A DNA stretch of 64,000 nucleotides from Nitrospirillum pindoramense (GTDB taxonomy: Bacteria > Pseudomonadota > Alphaproteobacteria > Azospirillales > Azospirillaceae). The position numbers were made by a program, and so were the translations under genes. Under the pieces are notes generated by a model, which was given only the letters and a program-made list of their open reading frames with translations, had not been told where the DNA came from and did not search any database. The stretch lies in the NCBI RefSeq assembly GCF_007827955.1, contig NZ_VITR01000004.1, forward strand, positions 199,099-263,098. Reading direction: 5' to 3'. Position 1 is the stretch's first letter; each line of letters starts with the position of its first letter. Positions 30,584 through 38,869 of the stretch are shown piece by piece.

Positions 30584-31339
30584 CTAAGCGAACAGGGCCA
30601 GGGGCTGTGCCGCTGCGGCCTGTGCGGCCTGCACGATCCCAGCATCGACCGCCCCTTGGGTCTTGCGATAAGCGGCAGCCCCCTGACGGCTGGTAACGCC
30701 CCCGGCCCCGCCCCCCTGTATACCCGTCGATGCCGCATCGCCCTCCGCGGTCAGGCCACCTCCGGACGGGGCGTCGCCCTGCCCGTCCTTTGGCTGTGTC
30801 TTCTGCTTGGCCGCCTCTCCTTGCGCGGCGACAATTCCCGCCTCCGCCTGGGCGGCCACGGCGCGGTCTTGCCCGGACGGGTCGGCCGGCGCCAGGGCGG
30901 CGCGGCGTACCGTTTCCAGCTTGGCGATGGTGGCCTGGGGATCGCCCTGAACCGAACCGATGTCGATGGCCACCTCGCCCGCGGTGGCATAATGCTGGCC
31001 ATCGGGCCCGGTGGTGAAGGTGAAGGTTTCCGACCCGGCATAGGGGCCGCCAGCCGCCTTGTGGGCCGCCTCATGCGCCCGTACGGATCGGTCGACAGCC
31101 TTCAGCTTGTCCACCTGCTGCTGTTGTGCATCCGTCAGCCTGGTGCTGGCACCGGCCGCGCCGCCACCCCCTGCCCCCGCTGATGCTTGGCCCCTGACGC
31201 TGTAGGGGCTGGCTATGTGACCGGACGAGCTGGTGTTGGATACAGGCGTACCCTGCCCCGCCGCAGGGGCGGCGGGCGCCGGGCCGGTCAAGGCGCGCGC
31301 CCAGACGGGCGACGCAGAAATGCCACCAAGGGCGGACAT
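30584..31339 (-). CDS. Putative metalloprotease of the SprA-related (CJM1_0395) family
   Basis: The 251-residue protein carries a zinc-protease-like HEAAH motif at residues 89-93, in the context VRAHEAAHKAAGGPYAG, followed by TTGPDGQHYATAGEVAIDIG, PQATIAKLETVRRAALAPADPSGQD and AVAAQA. This is the pattern of the SprA-related putative metalloprotease family. The N-terminal ~65 residues are Pro/Ala/Gly-rich, as is the C-terminal third. No signal peptide is seen. It lies on the same strand as flgE, after the flgE terminator, in the flagellar island. The substrate is unknown. Confidence 0.78.
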   Translation of the reverse strand: MSALGGISASPVWARALTGPAPAAPAAGQGTPVSNTSSSGHIASPYSVRGQASAGAGGGGAAGASTRLTDAQQQQVDKLKAVDRSVRAHEAAHKAAGGPYAGSETFTFTTGPDGQHYATAGEVAIDIGSVQGDPQATIAKLETVRRAALAPADPSGQDRAVAAQAEAGIVAAQGEAAKQKTQPKDGQGDAPSGGGLTAEGDAASTGIQGGGAGGVTSRQGAAAYRKTQGAVDAGIVQAAQAAAAQPLALFA

Positions 31340-31409
31340 GCCGATGCGGTCGCATTGGTTTTAATAATGCAACCATTTCAACACTACAGGCGCGAGCGCG
31401 CAAGACAAA

Positions 31410-31440
31410 GCCGTCCGCCCCCAGGCCAGGGGCGGACGGC
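31410..31440 (-). terminator. Terminator after flgE
   Basis: A perfect 12-bp stem, GCCGTCCGCCCC with GGGGCGGACGGC around a 7-base loop, lies about 75 bp beyond the flgE stop. It is followed on the minus strand by TTTGTCTT. Confidence 0.85.
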
Positions 31441-31516
31441 GCAATGCCAAGTGCTTGACGCAGAAGACCACCAGGCCCAGGACGGCGGCGATGGGCCGCA
31501 CCTGGGCCATCAGGCC

Positions 31517-34315
31517 TTAGCGCTTCAGGTTGATGGTGTCCTGCAGCAGGTCGTCGGCGGTGGTGATGACCTTGGTGTTGGCGGTGTAGGAGCGCTGCGC
31601 CACGATCAGCTGGGTGAACTCCGACGCGATATCGACGTTGGAGCCTTCCAGGCTGCTGGAGGCGATGTCGCCGGCACCGTTGACGCCCGTGTCGTTGAAG
31701 CGGGCCTTGCCGCTGTCCACCGTCTCGGTGAAGACGTTGCCGGTGGAACGCGACAGGGCGTCCGGGTTGTTGAACAGCACGATCGGAACCTTGGCGATGG
31801 TGCGCTGGCGGCCGTTGTCGTAGTTGGCCAGCACGGTGCCGTCGGCGTTGATCTGCACATCCTTGAAGGTACCGGCCGGGCTGCCGTCCTGCACCTTGGA
31901 GGTGACATTGATGCTGGTGCCGTCAAACTGGGTCAGGCCGGAAGGCTGGCCGAAGTTCCCCAGGTTCAGCGTGAAGTGTTGCAGACCAAAGCCGAAGTCG
32001 ATGTCAAAGCCGACGGTGGCCGCGGCACCGTTGCTTTGATCGGCGGTGACGGTGGCATTACCGGTGCCAACCGATGTGGAGTCCATGTGGCTCAACGTAC
32101 CGGCCGCGGCCGTTGTGCCATCCGACAGCACGCCGCCAAAGGTCAAATTGATGTGACCAGGCGTCTGGCCGGCGATGACCGGCGGCAAGGTCGTGAAGAA
32201 GCTGTCGCTGTTGGTGTTGCCGGTAAGGGTAATCGTGCCACCGGACGACAGCGCCTGTACGCCCAGCCCCTGCTGCGACGCCTGGGTGTTGATCAGTGCC
32301 GCGATCTTGCCGCTGATGTCGCTCAGGCTGGCCTCCGTGCCGTCGGTGGTATACGAGACATGGATGGCCTTGCCCGGCGGCGTCACCTGCTTGGTCGCCA
32401 AGGTGGCGCCCAGGTCCCTGGTCGACAGCACCAAGGAAGTCGCAGTAGACGCGCCCGTGTTGAGAACGAAGGGCGATGAGGTGTCGTTATTAACCTGGGA
32501 CGCCAGTCCCGCCACCGCCGACTGCAGATCCGGATACTGGGCAATGTTGTCCGCCTTGATCTGCAGATTGTAGGTCGTGGCCCCTAAAGTAAGGGTATAG
32601 ACTTGCCCGACGCTGGTGGCCGTCGTGGCCGTGACGGAAGAATTGCCGTTGGTGAAGTCGAATGTGTAATCGGTCGGCAAGGTGGGGTCAGGCACCGTGC
32701 CCGACGTCGTCGAAGCCGTCACTGTGGCCGTCTGCGCCAGGGGCGGCGAGATGTCGAAGGAGTATTTGGTCCCGACGTCGCCCGGCTGGCCGGTGATGGT
32801 CAGCTTTTCCGTCTCTTTCTTGCCCGTCACGTTGCCGGTGTAGATCGACGTGTTGGCGGAATTGAGCAAATCGGGAGAGTCGACGGCGGTCATTGACACC
32901 GACACCGGCCCCGGATTCGTGCTGGTCAAGGTCAGCGTGCCGTTGGTGGCCGAGGCCGCAATGTTGCCCTTGAGGCTGGGGGTGGTGCTGGTATCGGTAT
33001 TGACCAGGCTCGCCAACTTGGACATGACACCGCTGAGGTTGACCAACGAATTGATGTTCTGCGGAGTCACGGTGACGGAGACGGTCACAGGGCCGATGGG
33101 GTTGCCGGCGTTGTCGGTGCCGCTGACGGTGGCCGTGTACTTGTCATCGATGTTGATTGAGTCGCCCACCACCGTCTGGGATACCGAACCTTTGACGCCC
33201 GTGCTGACATTGCCCGCCGCGATGGTCGTCGCGGTACCAACGGTATGGCTGGTGATGGCGCCGTTGGAGACGGTGCCCACCGCGGTGAAGTCAGTCCCCG
33301 GGGTACGGGCGGTCAAGCGCAGCGCGCCGGTGGAGCTCACCGAGGCGGTGGCACCACTGGAGGTGTCCGAGCCGTTGATCTGGTCGGCCAGCGCCTGCGC
33401 AATATCCTTCATCGAGTTGAACTGGGCGGCGTTGGTCTTTGTGATGGTCTGGTTGTAAGTCGTACCGTTGATGATGACCGAGTACACGTCGCCGATGTTG
33501 AAGCCAAACGCTGGCGATGTGGCCGCGGTCGAGAAGGTGACATCCTTCACGCCGGCGCGGTCGAGGGTGTTTGGCGTCAGGCTGGATTCGCTGCTGGCAG
33601 CGGGGAAGCCCGTGGACAGAAGGCCCTGCACGGGCATGGACGACGCCGTGCCCTGCGCGCCGTCGGCGGTGACGCCCAGCTGCCAAGTACCCGCGGTGGC
33701 GCCCTGGCGCCATGTCAGGTTCACGTTATGCGCGGTACCCGCGCTGTCATAGACCTGCACCTGGGTCGGGGTGATGGAACCACTGGGGTTGGTCGGCAGG
33801 TTGGCCTTGACGTCAATTTCCTTGGTCGGCACCGGGCTATCGATGTCCGACGTCACCTGCACCGGGCTGGCGGAGGTGGCGAACAGGCCCGTGGTGCTGT
33901 CGTAGGCGAAGCCGTTCAGGGCGTAACCGGAGTTGTTGACCAGGGTGCGCGTGCTGTCCAGCGCGAAACTGCCGTCACGGGTGTAGTAGCGCTCACCCGA
34001 CGCGACGGTCTGCCCGTTGACGGTCGTCAGCTTGCTGACGCTGAAGAAGCCGTTGCCGCGGATGGCGAGATTGGTCGGCGTGTCCGATGACGACACCGTA
34101 CCCGACACGCTGTTGACGTAGTCGGGCCGGGCCTGGACGCCGCCCGCCTGGTATTGCGTGCTGCTGGCCGAGATGACCAGGGATTCGAACGATGTGTCGA
34201 TGCGCTTGAAGCCCGTCGTCTGGGCGTTAGCGATGTTGTCGGAAATGTTGCTGAGCGCGGTGGACTGCGCCTGCAAACCGGAAATACCGACGGACATCGA
34301 GCCGAAAATGCTCAT
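31517..34315 (-). CDS. flgE: Flagellar hook protein FlgE, greatly enlarged
   Basis: FlgE polymerises into the hook that joins the basal body to the filament. The start is ATG 34315 (MSIFGSMSVGISGLQAQSTALS), giving 932 residues; the upstream extension is not FlgE-like. The N-terminal D0 helix with NISDNIANAQTTGFKR and the C-terminal ASEFTQLIVAQRSYTANTKVITT are standard. The middle is much longer than in the usual 400-450-residue hook proteins. It contains several Flagellin_IN-like modules, for example near residues 280, 430, 575 and 655, each with a beta segment, a helix ending in iN, and a tail of LTLTS type. A sigma-54 promoter and GGGAG precede it. Confidence 0.93.
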   Translation of the reverse strand: MSIFGSMSVGISGLQAQSTALSNISDNIANAQTTGFKRIDTSFESLVISASSTQYQAGGVQARPDYVNSVSGTVSSSDTPTNLAIRGNGFFSVSKLTTVNGQTVASGERYYTRDGSFALDSTRTLVNNSGYALNGFAYDSTTGLFATSASPVQVTSDIDSPVPTKEIDVKANLPTNPSGSITPTQVQVYDSAGTAHNVNLTWRQGATAGTWQLGVTADGAQGTASSMPVQGLLSTGFPAASSESSLTPNTLDRAGVKDVTFSTAATSPAFGFNIGDVYSVIINGTTYNQTITKTNAAQFNSMKDIAQALADQINGSDTSSGATASVSSTGALRLTARTPGTDFTAVGTVSNGAITSHTVGTATTIAAGNVSTGVKGSVSQTVVGDSINIDDKYTATVSGTDNAGNPIGPVTVSVTVTPQNINSLVNLSGVMSKLASLVNTDTSTTPSLKGNIAASATNGTLTLTSTNPGPVSVSMTAVDSPDLLNSANTSIYTGNVTGKKETEKLTITGQPGDVGTKYSFDISPPLAQTATVTASTTSGTVPDPTLPTDYTFDFTNGNSSVTATTATSVGQVYTLTLGATTYNLQIKADNIAQYPDLQSAVAGLASQVNNDTSSPFVLNTGASTATSLVLSTRDLGATLATKQVTPPGKAIHVSYTTDGTEASLSDISGKIAALINTQASQQGLGVQALSSGGTITLTGNTNSDSFFTTLPPVIAGQTPGHINLTFGGVLSDGTTAAAGTLSHMDSTSVGTGNATVTADQSNGAAATVGFDIDFGFGLQHFTLNLGNFGQPSGLTQFDGTSINVTSKVQDGSPAGTFKDVQINADGTVLANYDNGRQRTIAKVPIVLFNNPDALSRSTGNVFTETVDSGKARFNDTGVNGAGDIASSSLEGSNVDIASEFTQLIVAQRSYTANTKVITTADDLLQDTINLKR

Positions 34316-34360
34316 GGTGCTGGCTCCCAGGAAAGAGCGGTTGCGTATCTGACACTCCAG

Positions 34361-34379
34361 GAAAGCAAGATGGATGCCA
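34361..34379 (-). promoter_or_regulatory. Sigma-54 (-24/-12) promoter of flgE
   Basis: The minus strand reads TGGCATCCATCTTGC, with GG and GC separated by exactly 10 bases, followed by TTTC. This fits the RpoN consensus TGGCAC-N5-TTGC well. Initiation about 12 bp downstream would give a leader of about 40 nt before the flgE ATG. Confidence 0.8.
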
Positions 34380-34670
34380 GATTGCGAAGAATGTCGCCAA
34401 AGCACCCAACATCGCTCAGCAGAGACGCGACATCGAGCACCGCCCCAAATAAACCCCTAATCAGGAAGGATTTTTTCGGCACCGCCCCATCCGCCCTACG
34501 GCTATCGGCGCTTGATTGCCGCCCGGCAGCAAGTGCCGCGAAGCCAGGGCACCGGGGCATTTTTTCCTACCGCCGGCGCCACCCGGCCGTTTCTTCCGGG
34601 TCACGGGCATCGGCCGATCGGAGGGCCACAAGCGTGGGGGGGGGCCGTGAACAAGGGCCCACAAACAAGG

Positions 34671-34716
34671 AAGGCCGGACTGGTCCTCCCCCTTTTGGGG
34701 AGACCGGCCCGGCCTT
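34671..34716 (-). terminator. Terminator of the flgK-flgL-88 aa operon
   Basis: The outer stem AAGGCCGG/CCGGCCTT encloses an inner stem GGTC(C)TCCCC/GGGGAGACC with a TTTT loop (AAAA on the transcribed minus-strand RNA). On the minus strand the hairpin is followed by CCTTGTTTG. It lies about 75 bp beyond the last gene of the operon. Confidence 0.75.
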
Positions 34717-34735
34717 TTCCTGGTCCGTTCCTGTG

Positions 34736-34768
34736 GGTTCCTTTTGAACCCGCGGTCCCTTTTGGACC
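34736..34768. repeat. Two tandem short hairpins with identical CTTTT loops
   Basis: GGTTC-CTTTT-GAACC (34736-34750) and GGTCC-CTTTT-GGACC (34754-34768) lie three bases apart. They have the same loop, also shared in reduced form by the inner stem of the terminator at 34682-34705. They lie directly beyond the stop of the 88-residue gene. Confidence 0.7.
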
Positions 34769-34789
34769 TGTCGCGTCGGAGATGCGGGA

Positions 34790-35056
34790 TCAGGCGCCCT
34801 GCGTCACCGAGAACTCGCCGGAGCGAACGCTTTCAGCCAGGATTTCCAGGTATTCCGCGGTGGTGGTCTTACCGTACTTGGCCAGGATGCCGTAGATGGA
34901 GGCCATCACGGACATGGTGCCGATGGTGTCATAGGGCACGCCCTCGCTGGCGGCGTTCACCCAATAGGCGTTGAATTGGTCGAACAGGCGGGCGCGCTGG
35001 GCCTCGTCATTCACCGGGGCGGCGGCGAAGGCTTGGGCAGGCGTGTAGGCGTTCAT
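34790..35056 (-). CDS. Conserved-looking 88-residue protein in the flgK-flgL operon
   Basis: The 88-residue protein has no signal peptide or transmembrane helix and is predicted helical: LFDQFNAYWVNAASEGVPYDTIGTMSVMASIYGILAKYGKTTTAEYLEILAESV. I do not recognise a family. It begins 11 bp after the flgL stop with a GGAGATC Shine-Dalgarno, and the operon terminator follows it. Co-transcription with flgK and flgL suggests a flagellar assembly role, such as a chaperone or filament-junction regulator, but this is inference from position only. Confidence 0.7.
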   Translation of the reverse strand: MNAYTPAQAFAAAPVNDEAQRARLFDQFNAYWVNAASEGVPYDTIGTMSVMASIYGILAKYGKTTTAEYLEILAESVRSGEFSVTQGA

Positions 35057-35067
35057 GGTGGATCTCC

Positions 35068-37254
35068 TCAGCTCAGGAAGTTGACAAGGGAAAGGGAAGC
35101 GATTTTGCCGGCGACGGTGTAGGCACCCTGCTGCTGGTTCAATGCCGCTTGCAATTGTGCTGCCACAGTCGTGGGGTCGACGTTCTGGATGCTGCCGATC
35201 TGGTTTTCGATGTCGGCCAAGGCGTTCTTGTGATTGGTCGCGGCTGTGCCCAGAAGGCTTTGCGCATTCACGGTGCTGGCGTCCAGTTGCCGGATCTGAC
35301 TCTGAGCCGACACGATGCTGGAGCGCGCGCTGCTCATCAGCGCCGTGTAGTTCCCCGGATTGTTCACGGCGGACAGCATCTGCTTGATGCTGATGACCAG
35401 GCTCTGAATGGCAGGATCATTGGAGCTGATGCCGTACGTAACGCTGGTGCTGTCATCCACGTTCAGCGAGCTGCTGGCGAAAGCCGACGCGTTCTGGATA
35501 GCGGACTGATACTGGCTGTCGTAGGGGGCCAGGTTGGGCGGCGTGGTCACCGTGGTGCTGAAAGAACCCGGGGCCTGGTAGGGCGCCAACGTCACGGCCG
35601 TCATCTGGTTCTGGTTAGTATTGTTCTGCACCGTCGATGTGGTGGCGAAGCGCTGCGACCCCATGCCGGTCAAGGTGACCTGAGCGGAACCCGGTGGGTT
35701 TAGGGTAACGGTGGCGTCGGCCGAGCGGTGGGGATCCGCATTGATTTGAGCCGCCAGCTTGGCCGCCACGTATCCCATCGCATCGCCGGCGGCCACCGGC
35801 GGATTGGCCGTGGGCAGGCCCGTGCTCTTCATGGCCGCGAGATCGGCGGTGGTCATCACGTAGGTGTAGGCCGTTGGACCCTCGACCTTGTCGTAGCTGA
35901 TGTTGTTCGCCGCGTTGGCATCGTCGCTGGTGACATTGATGGTGTTGCGGTTCCCCATGTTGATGGTGAACACGTCCCCAACGTCGACGCTGGGACCATT
36001 CAGGGTGACGTTGTCGATCTGCGGCACGGCGGTCGTCGGCGGCACGGCGGTTGGGTCCGCGGCGACCGCCAATTGCGACGTGTATTGGGAATAGACGTTG
36101 TCCTGGTCTGTGTGGCTGGTGTAGCCGGGATAGCCCAGCAGCGTCGGATCACCGGCCGGCGTGACCGTATTCTGATAGCCGGCCACGGGGTAGACGTTCG
36201 AGGAGACGTCGAACGAATAGCCTGCCGAATTGCCAATCAGGGTCAGTTGATTACCGATGACAGAGGCCGTCAGCGGCAGTGGCGGCGTCTGCCCGTTGGC
36301 GATGGCCAGCTGATTCGGGTCGTTGATCTGTGACGCGAAGGCATTGAGGATGTCGGACATGCTCGTTTCCGACCCGGTCGTCGTGTAGGTCAACTGCTTG
36401 CCTGCCACGGACATCGTATAGATGTCGCCCGCCGTACCCAGCGTATTGCCGGTCAGGGTGACCTGGCTCACCTGCTTGGTGGCCGACAGATTGCCCACCG
36501 GGGCGGTGTCATAGCGGCTACCGGCGAAAATGTAGCGGTCGCCGGCCTTGGTGTTCAGCAAGCTGGACAGCTGCGTCAGCGCCCCCTGCAACAACGCCTT
36601 GGGCGCCGCCAGATCCGGGTAGGCGACACTGAAGGTGGCGCTGCCGGGCCCCTTCAACTGGTTGATGTTCAGACTGATGGACGCGCCATCACCGGGGCCA
36701 CCTGTCATCTGGAAGGTCTGCTGGCCATCATCAGGCGGCACGGCGGTCAGGTTGATGGTCTTGGTGGATATGCCGCCCATACCGTCGTTGACGGTGACGT
36801 CATAGCTGCCGGCCTTGCCGCCGTTCGACGGCACGGCGGTGACCGTGTAGGTGGCGGCAGCGGCGAACACCGATTTGCTGCTATCGACCGACAGGCCCAA
36901 GTTGCCGTTGCTGGATGAGGTGACCGCGGATACCGAAGGCGACCCCGCCCCCGCCGGTATATTGGCCGAGCTCAGCAAGTTGGAGACGATGGTCTGCATC
37001 GACGACAGCGCCGTTTCCGTGGCGTTCACCTGGGTGGTGGCCGTCGTGATGGCGTTGGCGTAGCCGGTGTGCTGGGCATATTGGGTCTTCAGGTCGAGCA
37101 GCCGGTTGGCCTGCGAGCCATAGGCGGAGAGGTCCTGCGACTTGATGCCGGAATTGAACTGTTGCTGCAGGTCGGCCAGGGTCGTCGAAGACCCGTTGAT
37201 GCCGTTCAGCAGCGACAGGTAATTGCCGTAAGAGCTCACACGGGAGATGGTCAT
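35068..37254 (-). CDS. flgL: Flagellar hook-filament junction protein FlgL, greatly enlarged
   Basis: FlgL (HAP3) forms the ring joining hook cap and filament. The 728-residue protein keeps the flagellin-like ends: ISRVSSYGNYLSLLNGINGSSTTLADLQQQFNSG at the start, and the C-terminal helical region with SSARSSIVSAQSQIRQLD and a VNFLS end. FlgL is usually about 300-400 residues. The extra ~350 residues are beta-rich Thr/Ser/Asn modules resembling those in FlgE, for example MSVAGKQLTYTTTGSETSMSD near 290 and a module near 495. It overlaps the flgK stop by four bases (ATGA). Confidence 0.88.
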   Translation of the reverse strand: MTISRVSSYGNYLSLLNGINGSSTTLADLQQQFNSGIKSQDLSAYGSQANRLLDLKTQYAQHTGYANAITTATTQVNATETALSSMQTIVSNLLSSANIPAGAGSPSVSAVTSSSNGNLGLSVDSSKSVFAAAATYTVTAVPSNGGKAGSYDVTVNDGMGGISTKTINLTAVPPDDGQQTFQMTGGPGDGASISLNINQLKGPGSATFSVAYPDLAAPKALLQGALTQLSSLLNTKAGDRYIFAGSRYDTAPVGNLSATKQVSQVTLTGNTLGTAGDIYTMSVAGKQLTYTTTGSETSMSDILNAFASQINDPNQLAIANGQTPPLPLTASVIGNQLTLIGNSAGYSFDVSSNVYPVAGYQNTVTPAGDPTLLGYPGYTSHTDQDNVYSQYTSQLAVAADPTAVPPTTAVPQIDNVTLNGPSVDVGDVFTINMGNRNTINVTSDDANAANNISYDKVEGPTAYTYVMTTADLAAMKSTGLPTANPPVAAGDAMGYVAAKLAAQINADPHRSADATVTLNPPGSAQVTLTGMGSQRFATTSTVQNNTNQNQMTAVTLAPYQAPGSFSTTVTTPPNLAPYDSQYQSAIQNASAFASSSLNVDDSTSVTYGISSNDPAIQSLVISIKQMLSAVNNPGNYTALMSSARSSIVSAQSQIRQLDASTVNAQSLLGTAATNHKNALADIENQIGSIQNVDPTTVAAQLQAALNQQQGAYTVAGKIASLSLVNFLS

Positions 37255-38660
37255 GTCACAGCCTGCGAAAGAGCGTCGAACATCTGCCCGATGACCGAGA
37301 TCACCCGGGCGGTTGCCGAGTAGTTGCGCTGAAGGACCTGAAGGTTCGCGACCTCCTCATCCATGTTGACCCCGGTCGAGCTGGCGTAGCGCGTCTGCAG
37401 GGTGTTCATGAAGGATGAGGTGGTGGTGGCTTGGGTGTTGACATTGGATTGGATGGTGGACCAGTTGCTGCCCACCTGGTCAGCCATGCCGCCATAACTG
37501 ACGTTGGTCAGGGTCAAGCCGTCGGCCGTCAGGGTGCGGCCTGTCGCCGTCATGGCGCTGACCATGGCGTTGACCGCCGATTGCTTGATGGTCTTGGTAC
37601 CGTTCAGCAGGGACTTGTTCACCGCCAGGGTGCCGGCATCGCTGCCGGTGAACAGACCGGTATCCAGCTCACCGTCGTTGGTGGGGCCCGCGTTGTTATA
37701 GGCGTCGGTGATGCTGGTCGGCTGCCCTGCCTGGGTGGAGCCGGTCAAAGCACCCGCGATGGCATTCAGCTGCGACTTCAGCTTACGGAACACCTCGGTC
37801 GTCGGGTCACCGCTGGCCGGTGCCGGGGAGTTGTCCGCGACCAGATCCAGAAGGCCGCCCAGCTTGCCGCTGCTGACGGCGGCGGTGATGTCGGCACCGC
37901 CGGCGCCGGAGATCACACCCTTGTCATAGCTCAGCTGCGTGGTGGTGCCATCCACCAGGGTGGCGCCCGTGGGCGTGAACACGGCGATGGAGCCGTCATC
38001 GCGCAGGGTGGTGCGGATATTGATCTTGGAGGCCAGGTCGCGCAGCGTCGCGTCGCGCTGGTCCTCGAAATCGGCCGTCGGCTGGTTGCTGGATTTCAGA
38101 GCGGTGATGGTGGCGTTGAACTGGTCGATCTGGGTGAGATCGGTGTTGATCGACGTCACGGTCTGGGTGATGTCGCTCTTGGCCTGGGTCGCCATCTGGT
38201 CGACACCCGCCGAGAGGGTGTGGATGGTCTGGACCAGGGCCTGGGCCTTCTGCACCACCTGGTTCTGCGCCACGGCGCTTTCGGGCGCGGCCGACAGGGC
38301 CTGCAGGGAGGAGGTGAAATCCTGGAACGCCTGGGTCAGCTTGGGCGTTGCCGTATCACTGGCGGAGTTCGAGAGGGTGCTGCCCAGCAGGTTCCCGATC
38401 TGCCCCATATATTGGGACAGCACCTGCTGCATCCCGTTCTCGGACGTGGTCCCGTGCAACTGCGCCTGCAGGGCCGCGTCCACCGAACGCGAATACTGCG
38501 AGATGCTGACTCCGCTCAACGGATCGGTCGTTTGCGAAACGGTGTGTTTCGTACGATCCGCGTTCGTGGCGTTGTTCATGTTCTCTGAAACGACCTGGAT
38601 GCCGGCCTGAATGACATTCAGGCTGTTGGCGGCCGTATTCAGCGCGCTGAACAAACTCAT
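37251..38660 (-). CDS. flgK: Flagellar hook-associated protein FlgK
   Basis: FlgK (HAP1) is the first junction protein between hook and filament. From ATG 38660 (MSLFSALNTAANSLNVIQ) it has 469 residues; the extension to 38747 runs through the promoter and is rejected. N-terminal D0 (IQVVSENMNNATNAD), the middle QRDATLRDLASKINI, and the C-terminal DEEVANLQVLQRNYSATARVISVI are typical. Unlike FlgE and FlgL it has about normal length. A sigma-54 promoter precedes it and flgL overlaps its stop. Confidence 0.95.
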   Translation of the reverse strand: MSLFSALNTAANSLNVIQAGIQVVSENMNNATNADRTKHTVSQTTDPLSGVSISQYSRSVDAALQAQLHGTTSENGMQQVLSQYMGQIGNLLGSTLSNSASDTATPKLTQAFQDFTSSLQALSAAPESAVAQNQVVQKAQALVQTIHTLSAGVDQMATQAKSDITQTVTSINTDLTQIDQFNATITALKSSNQPTADFEDQRDATLRDLASKINIRTTLRDDGSIAVFTPTGATLVDGTTTQLSYDKGVISGAGGADITAAVSSGKLGGLLDLVADNSPAPASGDPTTEVFRKLKSQLNAIAGALTGSTQAGQPTSITDAYNNAGPTNDGELDTGLFTGSDAGTLAVNKSLLNGTKTIKQSAVNAMVSAMTATGRTLTADGLTLTNVSYGGMADQVGSNWSTIQSNVNTQATTTSSFMNTLQTRYASSTGVNMDEEVANLQVLQRNYSATARVISVIGQMFDALSQAVT

Positions 38661-38731
38661 GGGACCGGGCCTCGGTGGCGGGGACTTCCGCGCAGGGGAC
38701 CGACCCCCATGGCCGATCCGCCTCCCACTAC

Positions 38732-38746
38732 GCAAAGCCCGGGCCA
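38732..38746 (-). promoter_or_regulatory. Sigma-54 (-24/-12) promoter of flgK-flgL
   Basis: The minus strand reads TGGCCCGGGCTTTGC, with GG-N10-GC spacing, matching the RpoN consensus at TGGC and TTGC. It lies about 72 bp upstream of the flgK ATG. Confidence 0.75.
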
Positions 38747-38869
38747 ACCGGAGCAGCGGACTATACCGCTGGAATCATTCGTATTTTTGCAAACTGCTGA
38801 AAATGGCAGGGGCGGCAAAATCTGCCGCCCCCTTTTTATGCCGGGCCCCGCTAGGCAGGGATGACCGGG

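Larger units (their letters stand above)
34316..34789. other. Gene-free region between the flgE promoter and the flgKL operon end
   Basis: This 474-bp stretch has no credible gene. It holds the flgE leader and sigma-54 promoter (34361-34379), an AT-richer stretch near 34440-34475, a run of nine G at 34636-34644, the flgKL-operon terminator (34671-34716) and two more short hairpins (34736-34768). Confidence 0.8.
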
